DNA from: an uncultured Endozoicomonas sp.
GTDB taxonomy: Bacteria; Pseudomonadota; Gammaproteobacteria; Pseudomonadales; Endozoicomonadaceae
Length of the DNA: 49,484 nt
Reading direction: 5' to 3'
Assembly (NCBI GenBank): GCA_900299555.1
Contig: OODV01000234.1
Coordinates: 1 to 49,484 of the forward strand
In this document: positions 37,246 through 47,121 of the stretch, in pieces
Position numbering within the stretch: the stretch's first letter is position 1
How the letters are laid out: every line of letters begins with the position of its first letter
Made by a program: the position numbers and the translations under genes
The notes under the pieces: model-generated
What the model saw: only the letters and a program-made list of their open reading frames with translations
Database searches by the model: none
What the model was told of the DNA's origin: nothing

Positions 37246-38199
37246 ATGATCTATGCCTATAGTGCTCAGGAAAACCAATTTTCCATTGACCGGGTTACCC
37301 CTGATTTCCCCGCGGCCAAGGGCACTATATGGTTGGAAGCCACTGAACCGGATAGTGACGAACGCCACTGGTTGACTACGCATTTTCCCGGATGCCTGCC
37401 TGAAGAAGAGGATCTGGGTGAAATTGAGATATCATCACGCTACTTTGAGACAGAAAGCGGTATTCATATCCGCTCTCTGTTTCCGCATCGTGCCGGTCAC
37501 GATCTGAGAAACATCAACGTTGCCTTCAACTTGAGACACGACAAACTCATCACCCTGCAGGATGAGCCGACAGGCCTGTTCAGGCTGATGCGTAAACATT
37601 TGAAAACACAGCATGTTAAAGCCGCCACACCACTGGATGTTCTCATCGCTCTGTTTGATGCCAAGGTTGAATATCTGGCGGATACCCTGGAAGAAGTATA
37701 CGAAGATCTGGAAGAGGTCAGCCAGAATGCACTTTCAGAACACTACAAGGATGTTAATGAACAGCTACGAACCATCACACTTCAGGAAGACCTGAATGGC
37801 AAAGTAAGGCTGAATCTTCTGGATACGCAGCGCTCTCTCCGTTACCTGATGCGTTCATGCAACCATATGCTGAACGATGAACAGCGGGACAATATTCGGG
37901 ATATGCTCCGGGATATTGAATCTCTGACACCGCATACCGGCTTTATATTTGAGAAAATCAACTTCCTGATGGAATCGACCATGGGTTATATCAACCTTGA
38001 ACAGAACAATATCATCAAGATTTTCTCGGTTGCCGCAGTGATGTTTCTGCCTCCAACATTGATAGCCAGTATTTACGGAATGAACTTTAAAACCATGCCA
38101 GAGCTTTCCGTTGAGTACGGCTACCCTCTCGCCCTGGGGCTTATGTTGCTAAGCGCACTGGCAACGTTTCTTTTCTTCAAACGAAAGGGCTGGCTGTAG
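37246..38199 (+). CDS. corA: CorA-family magnesium/divalent cation transporter
   Basis: 317 residues. CorA forms a pentameric Mg2+ (also Co2+, Ni2+) channel in the inner membrane. A large cytoplasmic N-terminal domain (1-250, with the long charged stalk helix around 190-250) precedes two C-terminal membrane segments. The selectivity signature Y-G-M-N-F is at about 275 and the basic C-terminus F-K-R-K-G-W-L is typical. ATG preceded by AAAAGGCAGTAACC. The length matches E. coli CorA. It is flanked by an ERIC-like repeat before and a palindromic element right after its stop. Confidence 0.93.
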   Translation: MIYAYSAQENQFSIDRVTPDFPAAKGTIWLEATEPDSDERHWLTTHFPGCLPEEEDLGEIEISSRYFETESGIHIRSLFPHRAGHDLRNINVAFNLRHDKLITLQDEPTGLFRLMRKHLKTQHVKAATPLDVLIALFDAKVEYLADTLEEVYEDLEEVSQNALSEHYKDVNEQLRTITLQEDLNGKVRLNLLDTQRSLRYLMRSCNHMLNDEQRDNIRDMLRDIESLTPHTGFIFEKINFLMESTMGYINLEQNNIIKIFSVAAVMFLPPTLIASIYGMNFKTMPELSVEYGYPLALGLMLLSALATFLFFKRKGWL

Positions 38200-38200
38200 C

Positions 38201-38354
38201 TAGGGGCATTATCAACTGGACATTCAACCAGCCACCCATTATTTGCACCAGACAAGGCGCGAGCTGCGTAGTGTGGTTGCTCCACATGAGCGGTAAGCAA
38301 CACAGCATGGTGCAAATGTGGCCCTTTGGGTTCGCCAGTTGGTAACGCCCCCTA
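38201..38354. repeat. Nested inverted-repeat element, 154 bp
   Basis: Outer arms TAGGGGCATTATCAACTGG (38201-38219) and the complement of CCAGTTGGTAACGCCCCCTA (38335-38354) differ at a few positions. An inner pair, ATTTGCACCA and TGGTGCAAAT, encloses a GC-rich core with GACAAGGCGCGAGCTGCG. No ORF. It begins one base after the corA stop, so it probably lies in the corA transcript and can fold into a long hairpin. Confidence 0.55.
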
Positions 38355-38436
38355 ATGAAATATTAGCCTCTTTATCAGCCATCAGGGGCTATACTCTTCT
38401 CACCTCAAGCCAAGCTCCATTGGGGTGATTCCTATC

Positions 38437-38922
38437 ATGAGCATTCCCAACACAGCCCATAATTATCTCTCTGAACAGAAGATTCTCCACCAAGCGATCA
38501 GACACCAACCCAGCAAAAGTTCACTCCAGATTGCCATTACTGCGCAAATCCCACTCCACCAGCTGGCCAAAACTGTTGTCCTGAAAGACAATCGGGATCA
38601 CTACCTGATGGCCATTTTACCTGCCGCTAACCGGGTCAATATTCACCAGGTGAGTCAAATCACCAACCCAAGGCTTCAACTTGCAACTGAGTATGAGCTT
38701 AACTGCACATTCAAAGACTGTGAACCCGGTGCCATTCCTCCTCTCGGCCAGCCTTATCATATGAACATGTTCTTTGATAACCGGATTTGCCAGAGCCCGG
38801 ATATCTATCTGGAATCCGGTGACCACGAAACATTGATCCATTTATTACAGAATATTTTTCAACAACTTACCAACGGCCAACCTCATCATAACCTCTGCTC
38901 AGCCCCACCAAAAAACATGTAA
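38437..38922 (+). CDS. YbaK/EbsC-type aminoacyl-tRNA deacylase-like protein
   Basis: 161 residues from ATG 38437 (GGGGTGA 8 nt upstream); an upstream in-frame GTG is less likely. The fold is that of YbaK and of the editing domain of prolyl-tRNA synthetase, which hydrolyse mischarged Cys- or Ala-tRNA. Marks are A-K-T-V-V-L-K-D near residue 43, and C-E-P-G-A-I-P-P-L-G near 95, then F-D-N-R and the S-G-D-H-E-T-L-I end pattern. The Lys of the first motif is the usual catalytic residue. The tRNA specificity cannot be told. Stand-alone gene. Confidence 0.8.
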   Translation: MSIPNTAHNYLSEQKILHQAIRHQPSKSSLQIAITAQIPLHQLAKTVVLKDNRDHYLMAILPAANRVNIHQVSQITNPRLQLATEYELNCTFKDCEPGAIPPLGQPYHMNMFFDNRICQSPDIYLESGDHETLIHLLQNIFQQLTNGQPHHNLCSAPPKNM

Positions 38923-39163
38923 TAACCACCGCCGAGCTCCTGCCTGGTTTATAACCCGACGACTATATTAATGTAAGGATGTCATTCGACTAAATGAACC
39001 CCTGCAGCCCGTACGGCTTCTTACTACCACTTTCACAGATAGCGTCCATACTGATATCAAATAGTTCGCTCTCGAACGACCTGTCACCACAAAGGCTATT
39101 CCACTTAAAAAGGAGCAGATCCCGGTAAAACATCCAATAATCGGGGATCCTGAAGCTGAAAAT

Positions 39164-40495
39164 ATGAATCAGAGACTGAGTTTACAGAATATTGTTGGTA
39201 TGGGGTTTATGGTATTCGCCATGTTTCTCGGCGCAGGAAACCTGATTTTCCCCCCCATGGCAGGTCAGCTGGCCGGAGAGGACATGTGGTATGCAGCGGC
39301 GGGATTTTTGATAACCGGAGTAGGACTCCCGCTCCTTGGTATTGTTTCGATCTCCAGAGTTGGTGGAGGATTTAATGAGATCAGTCGGGAAATGCCCAAA
39401 GGGCTTATCATCGCCCTGGGTTCCTGTATATATCTTATTATTGGTCCATTTTATGCGGTACCCAGAACAGCCCTGGTATCCTATGAAATAGGTCTCTCAC
39501 CTTTTTTGCCAGAGAACAACGAGCTTAGCCAGTTTATTTTCAGCCTGATTTTCTTCAGCATATCCTGGTACCTTTCCATTCGCCCTGGCAAGCTTCTTGA
39601 ATCCGTGGGTAAGCTGATAACTCCAGCACTGATTGCTTTACTGGTCATTCTCGGCCTGTCCCCGATTATTTCTCCTCTGGGACTTCCCGCAAACGCTATG
39701 GGGGCTTATACAGAAGCACCTTTTATCAAGGGTTTTCTTGAAGGCTACATGACCATGGATGCTCTGGCTGCGCTAATGTTTGGCATTGTTATCATCACAA
39801 ACCTCAAGTCCCATGGCATTAAAGAAAAAGCCAGCCTGTTTCATTACAGCATTACCACTGGGATTATTGCAGCCATTGGTCTGGCTCTGGTTTACCTGTC
39901 TCTGTTTTACCTGGGGGCAACCAGCCGGGAAGTAGCTCCAGATCCTGGCAACGGCGGACAAATTCTGATCATCTATGCCGAAACACTATTTGGTACGACC
40001 GGAATTGCCCTGCTGGCAGCTGTCGTGACTCTGGCTTGCCTTACAACAGCCATTGGCTGTATTACTGCCGCCAGTGAATACTTTGACGAGATGTTTGAAA
40101 AAATAAGTTATCGATCAATCGTCACCATCATCAGTATTGTCTGTGTTTTCTTTTCCAATATGGGACTGAATGAGATCATTGATCTTTTCATTCCGGTACT
40201 GCTGATTTTATACCCAATATCCATTGGATTAATTTTCCTGGGACTGATCAGAGACTGGTTACCAAACCCGGTGTTAAGCTACCGGGCAACACTTGCGTCC
40301 ACCTTTTTTCTCAGCATCATTGATCTACTGAGAATTAAAGATTACGCTGGGCTGCAGCCAATCCTGCAACCCTTCCGTCTTATACCCGGCTATGAAGATC
40401 ACATGATCTGGCTACTGCCTTCAATTGCCATTTTATTACTCACAGTTTTCCTTGGTTTTATCATCAAGCCAGCATCGAATTTTCAAATGCCATAA
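39164..40495 (+). CDS. brnQ: Branched-chain amino acid transport system II carrier protein
   Basis: 443 residues, about 12 membrane segments. A member of the LIVCS family that imports Leu, Ile and Val with Na+ or H+. The N-terminal M-F-L-G-A-G-N-L-I-F-P-P and the A-V-P-R-T-A segment near 98 are family signatures, with later T-T-A-I-G-C-I near 297. No transport partner is needed. The gene stands alone; a hairpin follows. Confidence 0.93.
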   Translation: MNQRLSLQNIVGMGFMVFAMFLGAGNLIFPPMAGQLAGEDMWYAAAGFLITGVGLPLLGIVSISRVGGGFNEISREMPKGLIIALGSCIYLIIGPFYAVPRTALVSYEIGLSPFLPENNELSQFIFSLIFFSISWYLSIRPGKLLESVGKLITPALIALLVILGLSPIISPLGLPANAMGAYTEAPFIKGFLEGYMTMDALAALMFGIVIITNLKSHGIKEKASLFHYSITTGIIAAIGLALVYLSLFYLGATSREVAPDPGNGGQILIIYAETLFGTTGIALLAAVVTLACLTTAIGCITAASEYFDEMFEKISYRSIVTIISIVCVFFSNMGLNEIIDLFIPVLLILYPISIGLIFLGLIRDWLPNPVLSYRATLASTFFLSIIDLLRIKDYAGLQPILQPFRLIPGYEDHMIWLLPSIAILLLTVFLGFIIKPASNFQMP

Positions 40496-40523
40496 GCGCC
40501 ATTCGAACAACGTATGCTTTGTT

Positions 40524-40550
40524 ATCTGTGCAGCTTCTGCCTGCACAGAT
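40524..40550 (+). terminator. Hairpin after brnQ
   Basis: ATCTGTGCAG, loop CTTCTGC, CTGCACAGAT; 10-bp perfect stem, 28 bases after the stop codon. Confidence 0.6.
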
Positions 40551-40898
40551 AGATAAATCTGACCCGGTAAAAAAAGCCTTTGTACTAAGTACACACTCCA
40601 GCCGGCTCACCCCCCATAACCACCGGCTAATTGATACGGGTTACTGTCAACTAAATTGGACATAAATATTCGTCTTAACATTACTGGATGCTTATCAGGA
40701 TTTAATCATGATTGGGAATTGGCAAGCGCAGGCAGATCAAGTAAGCTTCCTGATTTTTAGTTGCCGATACTTCAGCCACTATGACCAGAAGCAGGTTTTA
40801 AAACCTCTCTGATTCCGTTGATCACAGGCAACAGCCATGGCTGCACGCATATGACGCGTGAACCCTAATAATCCCCAAAAAATCGTAGTGCTAGTCAC
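40551..40898. other. Intergenic region before the retropepsin-like lipoprotein gene
   Basis: 348 bp with no supported gene. A few short palindromes (AGCCATGGCT near 40832) but no convincing promoter or RNA structure. Confidence 0.4.
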
Positions 40899-42062
40899 AT
40901 GTCCCGCAACTTGGCCCTGCCCGCTTTACTTTTTTTAATCATGATTTTAACCGGCTGCCAGACAGTTTTTTATAAAGAGCGTCCCAGAAAGGACGATTCA
41001 AGTATTATTCAACCCGTTCCAGTCCCTGAGAAGTCGGAACGTCCCATGGTGCCATCAAGACCGGAGGAAACAACCCTGCCTCCTGCTAAGACCCATGCGA
41101 TTACCATACGGGAACAGACCATACAGACCCCGGCCCACTTGGATGGGCGTCTGGTGCTGGGTATCAATGAAACAGCCTCTTTACCCAACCTGAACCTATC
41201 CATGCAGGCAAAACTGGATACCGGTGCAGAGAACAGCTCCGTTGATGCCAGAAACATCCAGTTCTTTGAACGAGACGGAAAAAAGTGGGTCAAGTTTGAT
41301 CTTCACCGAACCTCCAAAGGTACGATACCTCTGGAACAACCCGTTAAAGGCATCATAAAAATCAAGCGTCCAGGGCTGGCCTCCATTGAGCGCCCTGTCA
41401 TCCACCTGACAGTGACTATTGGAGAGATTACCCAGGCGATACCAGTGTCTCTCACCGATCGAAGCAAATACGAATCACCACTATTGATAGGAAGAAGCTT
41501 TATGCAGGACCTTGCTGTTATTGATGTCAACCAGAAGTTTATCGCCAACAAGTCGGTGATCAGCTCCAATAACCGCAAAGCTGAAGTTCCTATTACCCAG
41601 AAATCATACACTCGGGCAACCATCAAGCCTGTCAGTGTGAAGGGGATGACGACCTTGGGAGCTGTTGAGCATATGGCACTACCAGACACAGGTACTGTTC
41701 TGAAGGCCCGCATTGATACTGGTGCACTGACGTCTTCTATTGATGCACGGGATATCGAACTATTCCAGAAGAATGATCATGACTGGGTCCGTTTTCAACT
41801 GGCAAACTCCGTTGGTGACCTTGTTACCATGGAAGAGCCAGTTACCCGCTTTGTCCGAATCAAGCGGCATGAAGAGGATTCTGAACGCCGCCCGGTCATT
41901 ACACTGAACGCCCAGATTGGCAGTATTACCCGACCCACACAGTTTACCCTGCGCAGCCGGGAAAACTATGAATACCCTGCACTTATCGGCGCCCGCTTTC
42001 TTGAGAAGCGGGCTCTGGTTGACGTATCCAGAGAATATACTTCCGATACCAGGCAGCCTTGA
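40899..42062 (+). CDS. Lipoprotein with two retropepsin-like (RimB/DUF785) domains
   Basis: 387 residues. A signal peptide with lipobox L-T-G-C (Cys 20) makes it a lipoprotein. A Pro-rich linker (about 30-75) precedes two tandem copies of the retropepsin-like 'ATP-dependent zinc protease' domain (about 79-215 and 247-380). Each has the catalytic D-T-G-A followed by S-S-[VI]-D-A-R; so both copies look active. The family acts with RimK-like ATP-grasp ligases, and just such a gene is third in this operon. The likely role is proteolysis in the periplasm tied to the membrane partner next door. Substrate unknown. The tandem doubling is uncommon for this family in my experience. Confidence 0.8.
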   Translation: MSRNLALPALLFLIMILTGCQTVFYKERPRKDDSSIIQPVPVPEKSERPMVPSRPEETTLPPAKTHAITIREQTIQTPAHLDGRLVLGINETASLPNLNLSMQAKLDTGAENSSVDARNIQFFERDGKKWVKFDLHRTSKGTIPLEQPVKGIIKIKRPGLASIERPVIHLTVTIGEITQAIPVSLTDRSKYESPLLIGRSFMQDLAVIDVNQKFIANKSVISSNNRKAEVPITQKSYTRATIKPVSVKGMTTLGAVEHMALPDTGTVLKARIDTGALTSSIDARDIELFQKNDHDWVRFQLANSVGDLVTMEEPVTRFVRIKRHEEDSERRPVITLNAQIGSITRPTQFTLRSRENYEYPALIGARFLEKRALVDVSREYTSDTRQP

Positions 42063-42115
42063 GCGGCATGCAGCCTTTTGAGCGGTAATATAGACAGTAA
42101 AAAACGAGGGAAAGA

Positions 42116-43657
42116 ATGAAAGGTCGTTTTCAGCTTGGCCTTATGGTCGCAGTTCTGATTGTGGCCGGCCTTGGATTAACCCTGTACAAACATTTTGCAC
42201 TGGGCTTTCCTCTGCTGGGTAAAGATGTCACAACGGTTTGGAGCATTGAGGCCTGGGTCAGTTTTAAAGCCCAGGATCAGGCAGCCCAGGCCAGCCTGAC
42301 CCTTCCCGACCAACAGTCCGATGTGCGAATTCTGGATGAGTCATTTGCTTCCCCCGGTTATGGTATCAATCAAACCAATGACGGAGGCCAGCGTCGCGCA
42401 GTATGGAGTATCCGCAAAGCAGATGGCCGCCAGGATCTGTTTTATAAGGTTAAACTTCACTTGGAACAGGGCATCAGCCCAAGCATAAACGACCAGCCTG
42501 AAGCATTTATTGCTCCCGTTCTTCCTGAACCTTATCAAACTGCAGCAAAAAGCCTGTTGAAACGAGTAACGGATCGCTCAGCTGACCCTGTCAGCTTTGC
42601 AGGCACTATGATCAATCAGTTTAATGCCAAAGAACCCAGTCAGAATACCAATATGCTGCTTGGCATGGTGGAAGAAGGCGTCAAACTCCCTGAGTTGCTG
42701 GTCAACCTGCTTCACATGGCGAATATTCCCGCCCGTATTGTTCGGGGGCTGCATCTTGAAGATGGCCGTCGCAGACAACCTATTGTTGACATGATTGAAG
42801 TGTACGATGGCACCGAGTGGCAGCTCTTTGACCCAAAAACCGGCAAAGCTGGCAACCCTGATGCATTTTTTCTCTGGCAGCGCGGCGCCAAATCACTCCT
42901 CGACGTCATGGGTGGCGTTAATTCAGACGTTAAGTTCTCAATTATTTCCCAGAATATACCCACCCGAGAACTGGCACTAACACAGGCCATACAGGATGGA
43001 GCCGCATTAATTGATTTCTCCATCTACTCTCTGCCACTTGAAATTCAGAACGCTTTTAAAATTATCCTGCTGATTCCCATTGGCGTTCTTGTAGTCCTGA
43101 TTATGCGCATTATGGTTGGGCTGCGTACATCCGGTACCTTTATGCCCGTACTTATTGCCATGGCATTCCTGCAGACACAGTTACTCCCAGGCCTGGTGAT
43201 TTTTATATCCCTGGTATCCATTGGCTTATGGATTCGATCCTTTCTCAGTCAGCAAAATATGCTGCTAGTTGCACGACTGGGCGCAGTTATTATCGTTGTC
43301 ATATTGATCATGGCTGCTATGAGTATCCTGAGCTGGAAAATGGGGATCACGCAGGCACTCACAGTCACCTTCTTCCCTATGATTATCCTGGCCTGGACCA
43401 TTGAAAGAATGTCTATCCTCTGGGAGGAGGAAGGACCCAAGGATGTCGTTAAAGAAGGCGGTGGCAGTCTCCTGGTAGCAACAATGAGCTATCTGCTGAT
43501 GTCGAACAACATCGTTGAACAACTGACCTTCAACTTCCCTGAATTGATGCTGACGTTACTCGGTATTGTTCTTCTACTGGGCCAATACACCGGCTACCGC
43601 CTGCTGGAATTAAAACGGTTCTACCCACTCGTTCACTCTGACAATAAGCAGTCATGA
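42116..43657 (+). CDS. Inactive transglutaminase fused to seven transmembrane helices
   Basis: 513 residues. One N-terminal membrane segment (about 8-25), a periplasmic region with a transglutaminase-like fold (about 165-275, with A-R-I-V-R-G near 205 and W-Q-L-F-D-P-K-T near 236 but no catalytic Cys in place), then about seven membrane helices from 310 to 500. Such proteins occur in conserved operons with a retropepsin-like protein and an ATP-grasp ligase, as here. GAGGGAAAG precedes the ATG. It probably links periplasmic sensing or proteolysis to the cytoplasmic ligase; that is inference. Confidence 0.82.
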   Translation: MKGRFQLGLMVAVLIVAGLGLTLYKHFALGFPLLGKDVTTVWSIEAWVSFKAQDQAAQASLTLPDQQSDVRILDESFASPGYGINQTNDGGQRRAVWSIRKADGRQDLFYKVKLHLEQGISPSINDQPEAFIAPVLPEPYQTAAKSLLKRVTDRSADPVSFAGTMINQFNAKEPSQNTNMLLGMVEEGVKLPELLVNLLHMANIPARIVRGLHLEDGRRRQPIVDMIEVYDGTEWQLFDPKTGKAGNPDAFFLWQRGAKSLLDVMGGVNSDVKFSIISQNIPTRELALTQAIQDGAALIDFSIYSLPLEIQNAFKIILLIPIGVLVVLIMRIMVGLRTSGTFMPVLIAMAFLQTQLLPGLVIFISLVSIGLWIRSFLSQQNMLLVARLGAVIIVVILIMAAMSILSWKMGITQALTVTFFPMIILAWTIERMSILWEEEGPKDVVKEGGGSLLVATMSYLLMSNNIVEQLTFNFPELMLTLLGIVLLLGQYTGYRLLELKRFYPLVHSDNKQS

Positions 43658-43696
43658 GTTTAAAAAGCATCAGAGGACAATAGAGGTGGGTTTCCC

Positions 43697-44695
43697 ATGG
43701 GATGGTTAAGTACTTTTGTTCATAACACACTCAAAAAAAATTCGATCACGACACCAGCCCAGCTGCAAGAAGCCGGGATTCTGAGCATGAACAGCCGTAA
43801 CCTGAATTATATTTCAAAATATAACCCCAGGCGGCTACTCCCTTTAGTGGACGACAAGCTGACAACAAAACGCATGGCTGAAAAAGCCGGTGTTGATGTA
43901 CCAGAGCTGATTGGCGTCATCGAGTACCAGTCAGACATTAGAAAGTTGAAAAACATTTTAGAGCCGTTAGAACAATTCGTTATCAAGCCGGCCAAAGGCA
44001 GCGGTGGTAAAGGCATTTTGGTTATCACTGGCCGGGATGGTGACCGCTATGTAAAAGCCAGTGGCGAAAGTCTATCCTTCACCGCCATTAGTCGTGATGT
44101 CTCCAACATTCTTGGCGGCCTCTACAGCCTTGGTGGCAAAACCGATGTTGCAGTCATCGAAAGCCTGATCGTGGCTGACCCCATTTTCAGAGACTACAGT
44201 TTTGAAGGTGTACCGGATATTCGGGTCATTGTTTTTCGGGGATTCCCTGTGATGGCCATGATGCGACTGGCTACCCGGGCTTCGGATGGCAAAGCTAACT
44301 TACATCAGGGAGCTGTTGGCGTCGGTCTGGACATTGCCACCGGAAACAGCCTCCGTAGCGTACAGCATGACCTACCGGTTCATCATCATCCTGATACCGG
44401 TCATAACTTCTCTGCGCTCAACGTCCCCCACTGGCATAAAATACTGAGCCTTTCCGCAGCCTGCCATGAAATGACCCAGCTGGGTTACCTCGGAGTAGAC
44501 CTGGTTCTTGACAAAAACCTTGGCCCACTGATTCTCGAACTCAATGCTCGCCCCGGTCTTGCCATTCAGATTGCCAACGGCCAGGGGATTGAACCAAGAC
44601 TCAAAACCATTGAGTCACTTCGAAAGCATGATCTACCGATTGAAGAACGGGTTGCTTTTTCCCAAAAGCACTTTGGCGTTTCAGCCAATAACTAA
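43697..44695 (+). CDS. RimK-like ATP-grasp alpha-L-glutamate ligase
   Basis: 332 residues. An ATP-grasp enzyme of the group that joins glutamate or similar residues by amide bonds. Visible are the ATP-binding V-I-K-P-A-K-G-S-G-G-K-G near 95, D-L-V-L-D near 272, and the metal and catalytic L-I-L-E-L-N-A-R-P-G near 282. It is the last gene of the three-gene operon, 39 bp after the 7TM gene, with GAGGTGGG before its ATG. The acceptor is unknown; by context it modifies a peptide or envelope component in the cytoplasm. Confidence 0.88.
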   Translation: MGWLSTFVHNTLKKNSITTPAQLQEAGILSMNSRNLNYISKYNPRRLLPLVDDKLTTKRMAEKAGVDVPELIGVIEYQSDIRKLKNILEPLEQFVIKPAKGSGGKGILVITGRDGDRYVKASGESLSFTAISRDVSNILGGLYSLGGKTDVAVIESLIVADPIFRDYSFEGVPDIRVIVFRGFPVMAMMRLATRASDGKANLHQGAVGVGLDIATGNSLRSVQHDLPVHHHPDTGHNFSALNVPHWHKILSLSAACHEMTQLGYLGVDLVLDKNLGPLILELNARPGLAIQIANGQGIEPRLKTIESLRKHDLPIEERVAFSQKHFGVSANN

Positions 44696-44841
44696 CCTTG
44701 CCTGTACATAGTTCCGTGCCAAGAATGGCATGAATATCCTCACATATCCGTTAACTTAACTGCGCACGGACTTCACATACCGCCTTCTACTGTGTCAGAA
44801 TTGCAGGCATGCTCTGTTTCTCCAGGAAGGAGGAATCTGAA

Positions 44842-47112
44842 TTGCTACCCACAATAAATGGACGCCGAGCAACTACTTTGGAACCTGTTTCCTCGTTAGG
44901 GAAGACGAAGCTGTTGTTTTCAATACAACATTTACTCACAAAAAATGATAAGTACCGGGCCTCCAATCAACCTGCCAGCTGGTTTCGTCTTGTATTTTTT
45001 ATGCTGTTCCTCACCCTATCCGGATCACTGATTGCATCCCCGATTTACCTTAGCGGTGATGATGCAATAGCTGAATTGAGGCTCGTTCCTGTTAAACCAC
45101 CCACTGATATTTTTAAAAGCTCACAACCCTCTATGGGCAATTCACTGCAGTGGTATCGACTCGATATCGAACTATCACAGTATTCCACCCACGACTGGCT
45201 GATGGTATTCCGTCAGGTCCCCCATAAAAAGCTGGACGTTTTTGTCCCAACAAATGGTGGATACCTTCTCAAAAAAATGGGAATCGATGGTTCTCAATCT
45301 GGTATAGCCCCCAACGCTATGAAGCTTGAAATCAAGCCTGGAGAAACAAAAACATATTACGTACGCCATAACTCAACCCCTTTAAACCAACTTAACCCGG
45401 AATTATGGCCATCACTGACCTATTTTGAAAAGCTCAGTGAACAACGAACGACCATTAGTTCGATTCAGACACTACTGATTGTTGCATTGATTTTTATCTT
45501 CACACTGACACGGAGAAATCGAACACCAGCTCTTTATTTATTAATCAGTCATATGCTCGCAGCCAATGTCATGATTCTGATGTGGGAGGGTGAAGTGTTC
45601 CGTGTTATTTCATGGCTGGGCGACCCCGGTTACTGGCTAATTTTAATGACAACGTTAGTCTTAGTGACAGGCATTACCAGTTACCGGACCCTGGCACTTC
45701 TACCAATCTACAGTCCAAAAACAGACAGATTGATCCTTTCGCTGAACACCCTTGGTATTGCCTTGGCGACTTATGCCATTAGTACTGAAAGTACTGCCTC
45801 CAACACGACAATGGAACTGGCCGCTTTCTCTCTTCTGAGCAGTTTTATCCTGGTCGTCTTTGCAACAGCTTACTGCCTTTATAATGGTATCCGGCCAGCC
45901 AAGATGGCCTTTCCTTCAGCCCTGATCATGCTTCTTCTCCTTTCCTGGTCATGGTATACAGAAGCATGGCCAAGGAGCCTGCCTACTTATTCAGAGCTTC
46001 TTCTACTGTCTTTGCACGCCGCACTACTGCCATTATTTTACTGGCACAGCCACCAGCAGAATTTACAGCACGCCATGTCTATTAGTGCTATTGCTCCTGC
46101 CAGCAGGAAACGGCGTATATTTGAGACAGCACTGAGACAACATCTACAAAACCCGGACTCCCCCCTGGCCGACATTGATGTCACACAGAGGATTCTATCG
46201 ACCTTTGAGGAAGTATTACCGGGCATACCCGCCATGGTCCTCCACCATCAAAGAAATGAGTGGAATATTATTCTCGGAGACACTGAAGACTACTCAAAAA
46301 CCGCTGACAACCTCAGAAAGCAGCTGCCAGCTATTGAAGATGATCTATTAAATGTTACCTCCTCAGGCACTGAAACAAAGATTAATTTCAAAGACCGTTT
46401 TGGCACTATTTACTGGGTTTTCCCCCTGAATATTGAAGCTGATGATAAAACGCTTACAGTGCTGGCACCACTAAGACATCATCGCAATGCGACAACATGG
46501 CAAACTGCCTGCGATATAAGCAGCCATGCCTGCACATTAATGCAGGCAAACCGTCAGTCCCTCTTCTGGCAACAACAGGCAAGCCTTGATCCACTGACAG
46601 GACTTCTGAATCGAAGAGCTTTTTGTCAGGAGGCAGAAACCATTATTCAATCTTCACTTATGAATAACTCTACTCAACCTTGCTGTGCACTGTTTATGGA
46701 CATTGACAACTTCAAGCAACTGAATGATCAGCAAGGCCATAATGCCGGGGACCAGATACTTAAAAGTACAGCACTGATTTGCCGCAAGGCACTCAGGCAA
46801 AAGGACTTATTGGGTCGATATGGTGGCGAAGAGTTTGTGGCACTATTGCCTAATACAGAACCCTGGCAAGCATTTCGTGTTGCCGAACGGGTCAGAAATG
46901 CCATTGCCAGCGAACATGCCGAAAACAATAAATGGGCCAACTGTAAGCCCATAACCGTAAGTATTGGTATTTCGTCCCTGTCCAGTGAAGCAAACTCCCT
47001 GGACAGAATACTTGAAGACGCAGATACAGCGATGTACCGGGCAAAACAGAGAGGTAAAAACCGTACATCAATCAGCGCCAGTCTGACCGATATCCGATTA
47101 CCCTTATCGTAG
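44842..47112 (+). CDS. Membrane diguanylate cyclase (7TMR-DISM-type sensor, GGDEF)
   Basis: 756 residues from TTG 44842, which has AGGAAGGAGG at 44824-44833, eight bases upstream; an ATG 11 codons earlier (44809) lacks such a site. Order: N-terminal membrane segment, periplasmic ligand-type domain (about 65-200), seven membrane helices (about 205-400), a GAF-like region (about 420-560) and a GGDEF domain. The active motif reads G-G-E-E-F (661-665), and R-Q-K-D lies five residues before it, so the inhibitory I-site is intact. It makes c-di-GMP and should promote sessile growth. Converges on the effector-like gene 9 bp away. Confidence 0.88.
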   Translation: MLPTINGRRATTLEPVSSLGKTKLLFSIQHLLTKNDKYRASNQPASWFRLVFFMLFLTLSGSLIASPIYLSGDDAIAELRLVPVKPPTDIFKSSQPSMGNSLQWYRLDIELSQYSTHDWLMVFRQVPHKKLDVFVPTNGGYLLKKMGIDGSQSGIAPNAMKLEIKPGETKTYYVRHNSTPLNQLNPELWPSLTYFEKLSEQRTTISSIQTLLIVALIFIFTLTRRNRTPALYLLISHMLAANVMILMWEGEVFRVISWLGDPGYWLILMTTLVLVTGITSYRTLALLPIYSPKTDRLILSLNTLGIALATYAISTESTASNTTMELAAFSLLSSFILVVFATAYCLYNGIRPAKMAFPSALIMLLLLSWSWYTEAWPRSLPTYSELLLLSLHAALLPLFYWHSHQQNLQHAMSISAIAPASRKRRIFETALRQHLQNPDSPLADIDVTQRILSTFEEVLPGIPAMVLHHQRNEWNIILGDTEDYSKTADNLRKQLPAIEDDLLNVTSSGTETKINFKDRFGTIYWVFPLNIEADDKTLTVLAPLRHHRNATTWQTACDISSHACTLMQANRQSLFWQQQASLDPLTGLLNRRAFCQEAETIIQSSLMNNSTQPCCALFMDIDNFKQLNDQQGHNAGDQILKSTALICRKALRQKDLLGRYGGEEFVALLPNTEPWQAFRVAERVRNAIASEHAENNKWANCKPITVSIGISSLSSEANSLDRILEDADTAMYRAKQRGKNRTSISASLTDIRLPLS

Positions 47113-47121
47113 TTCAGTAAA

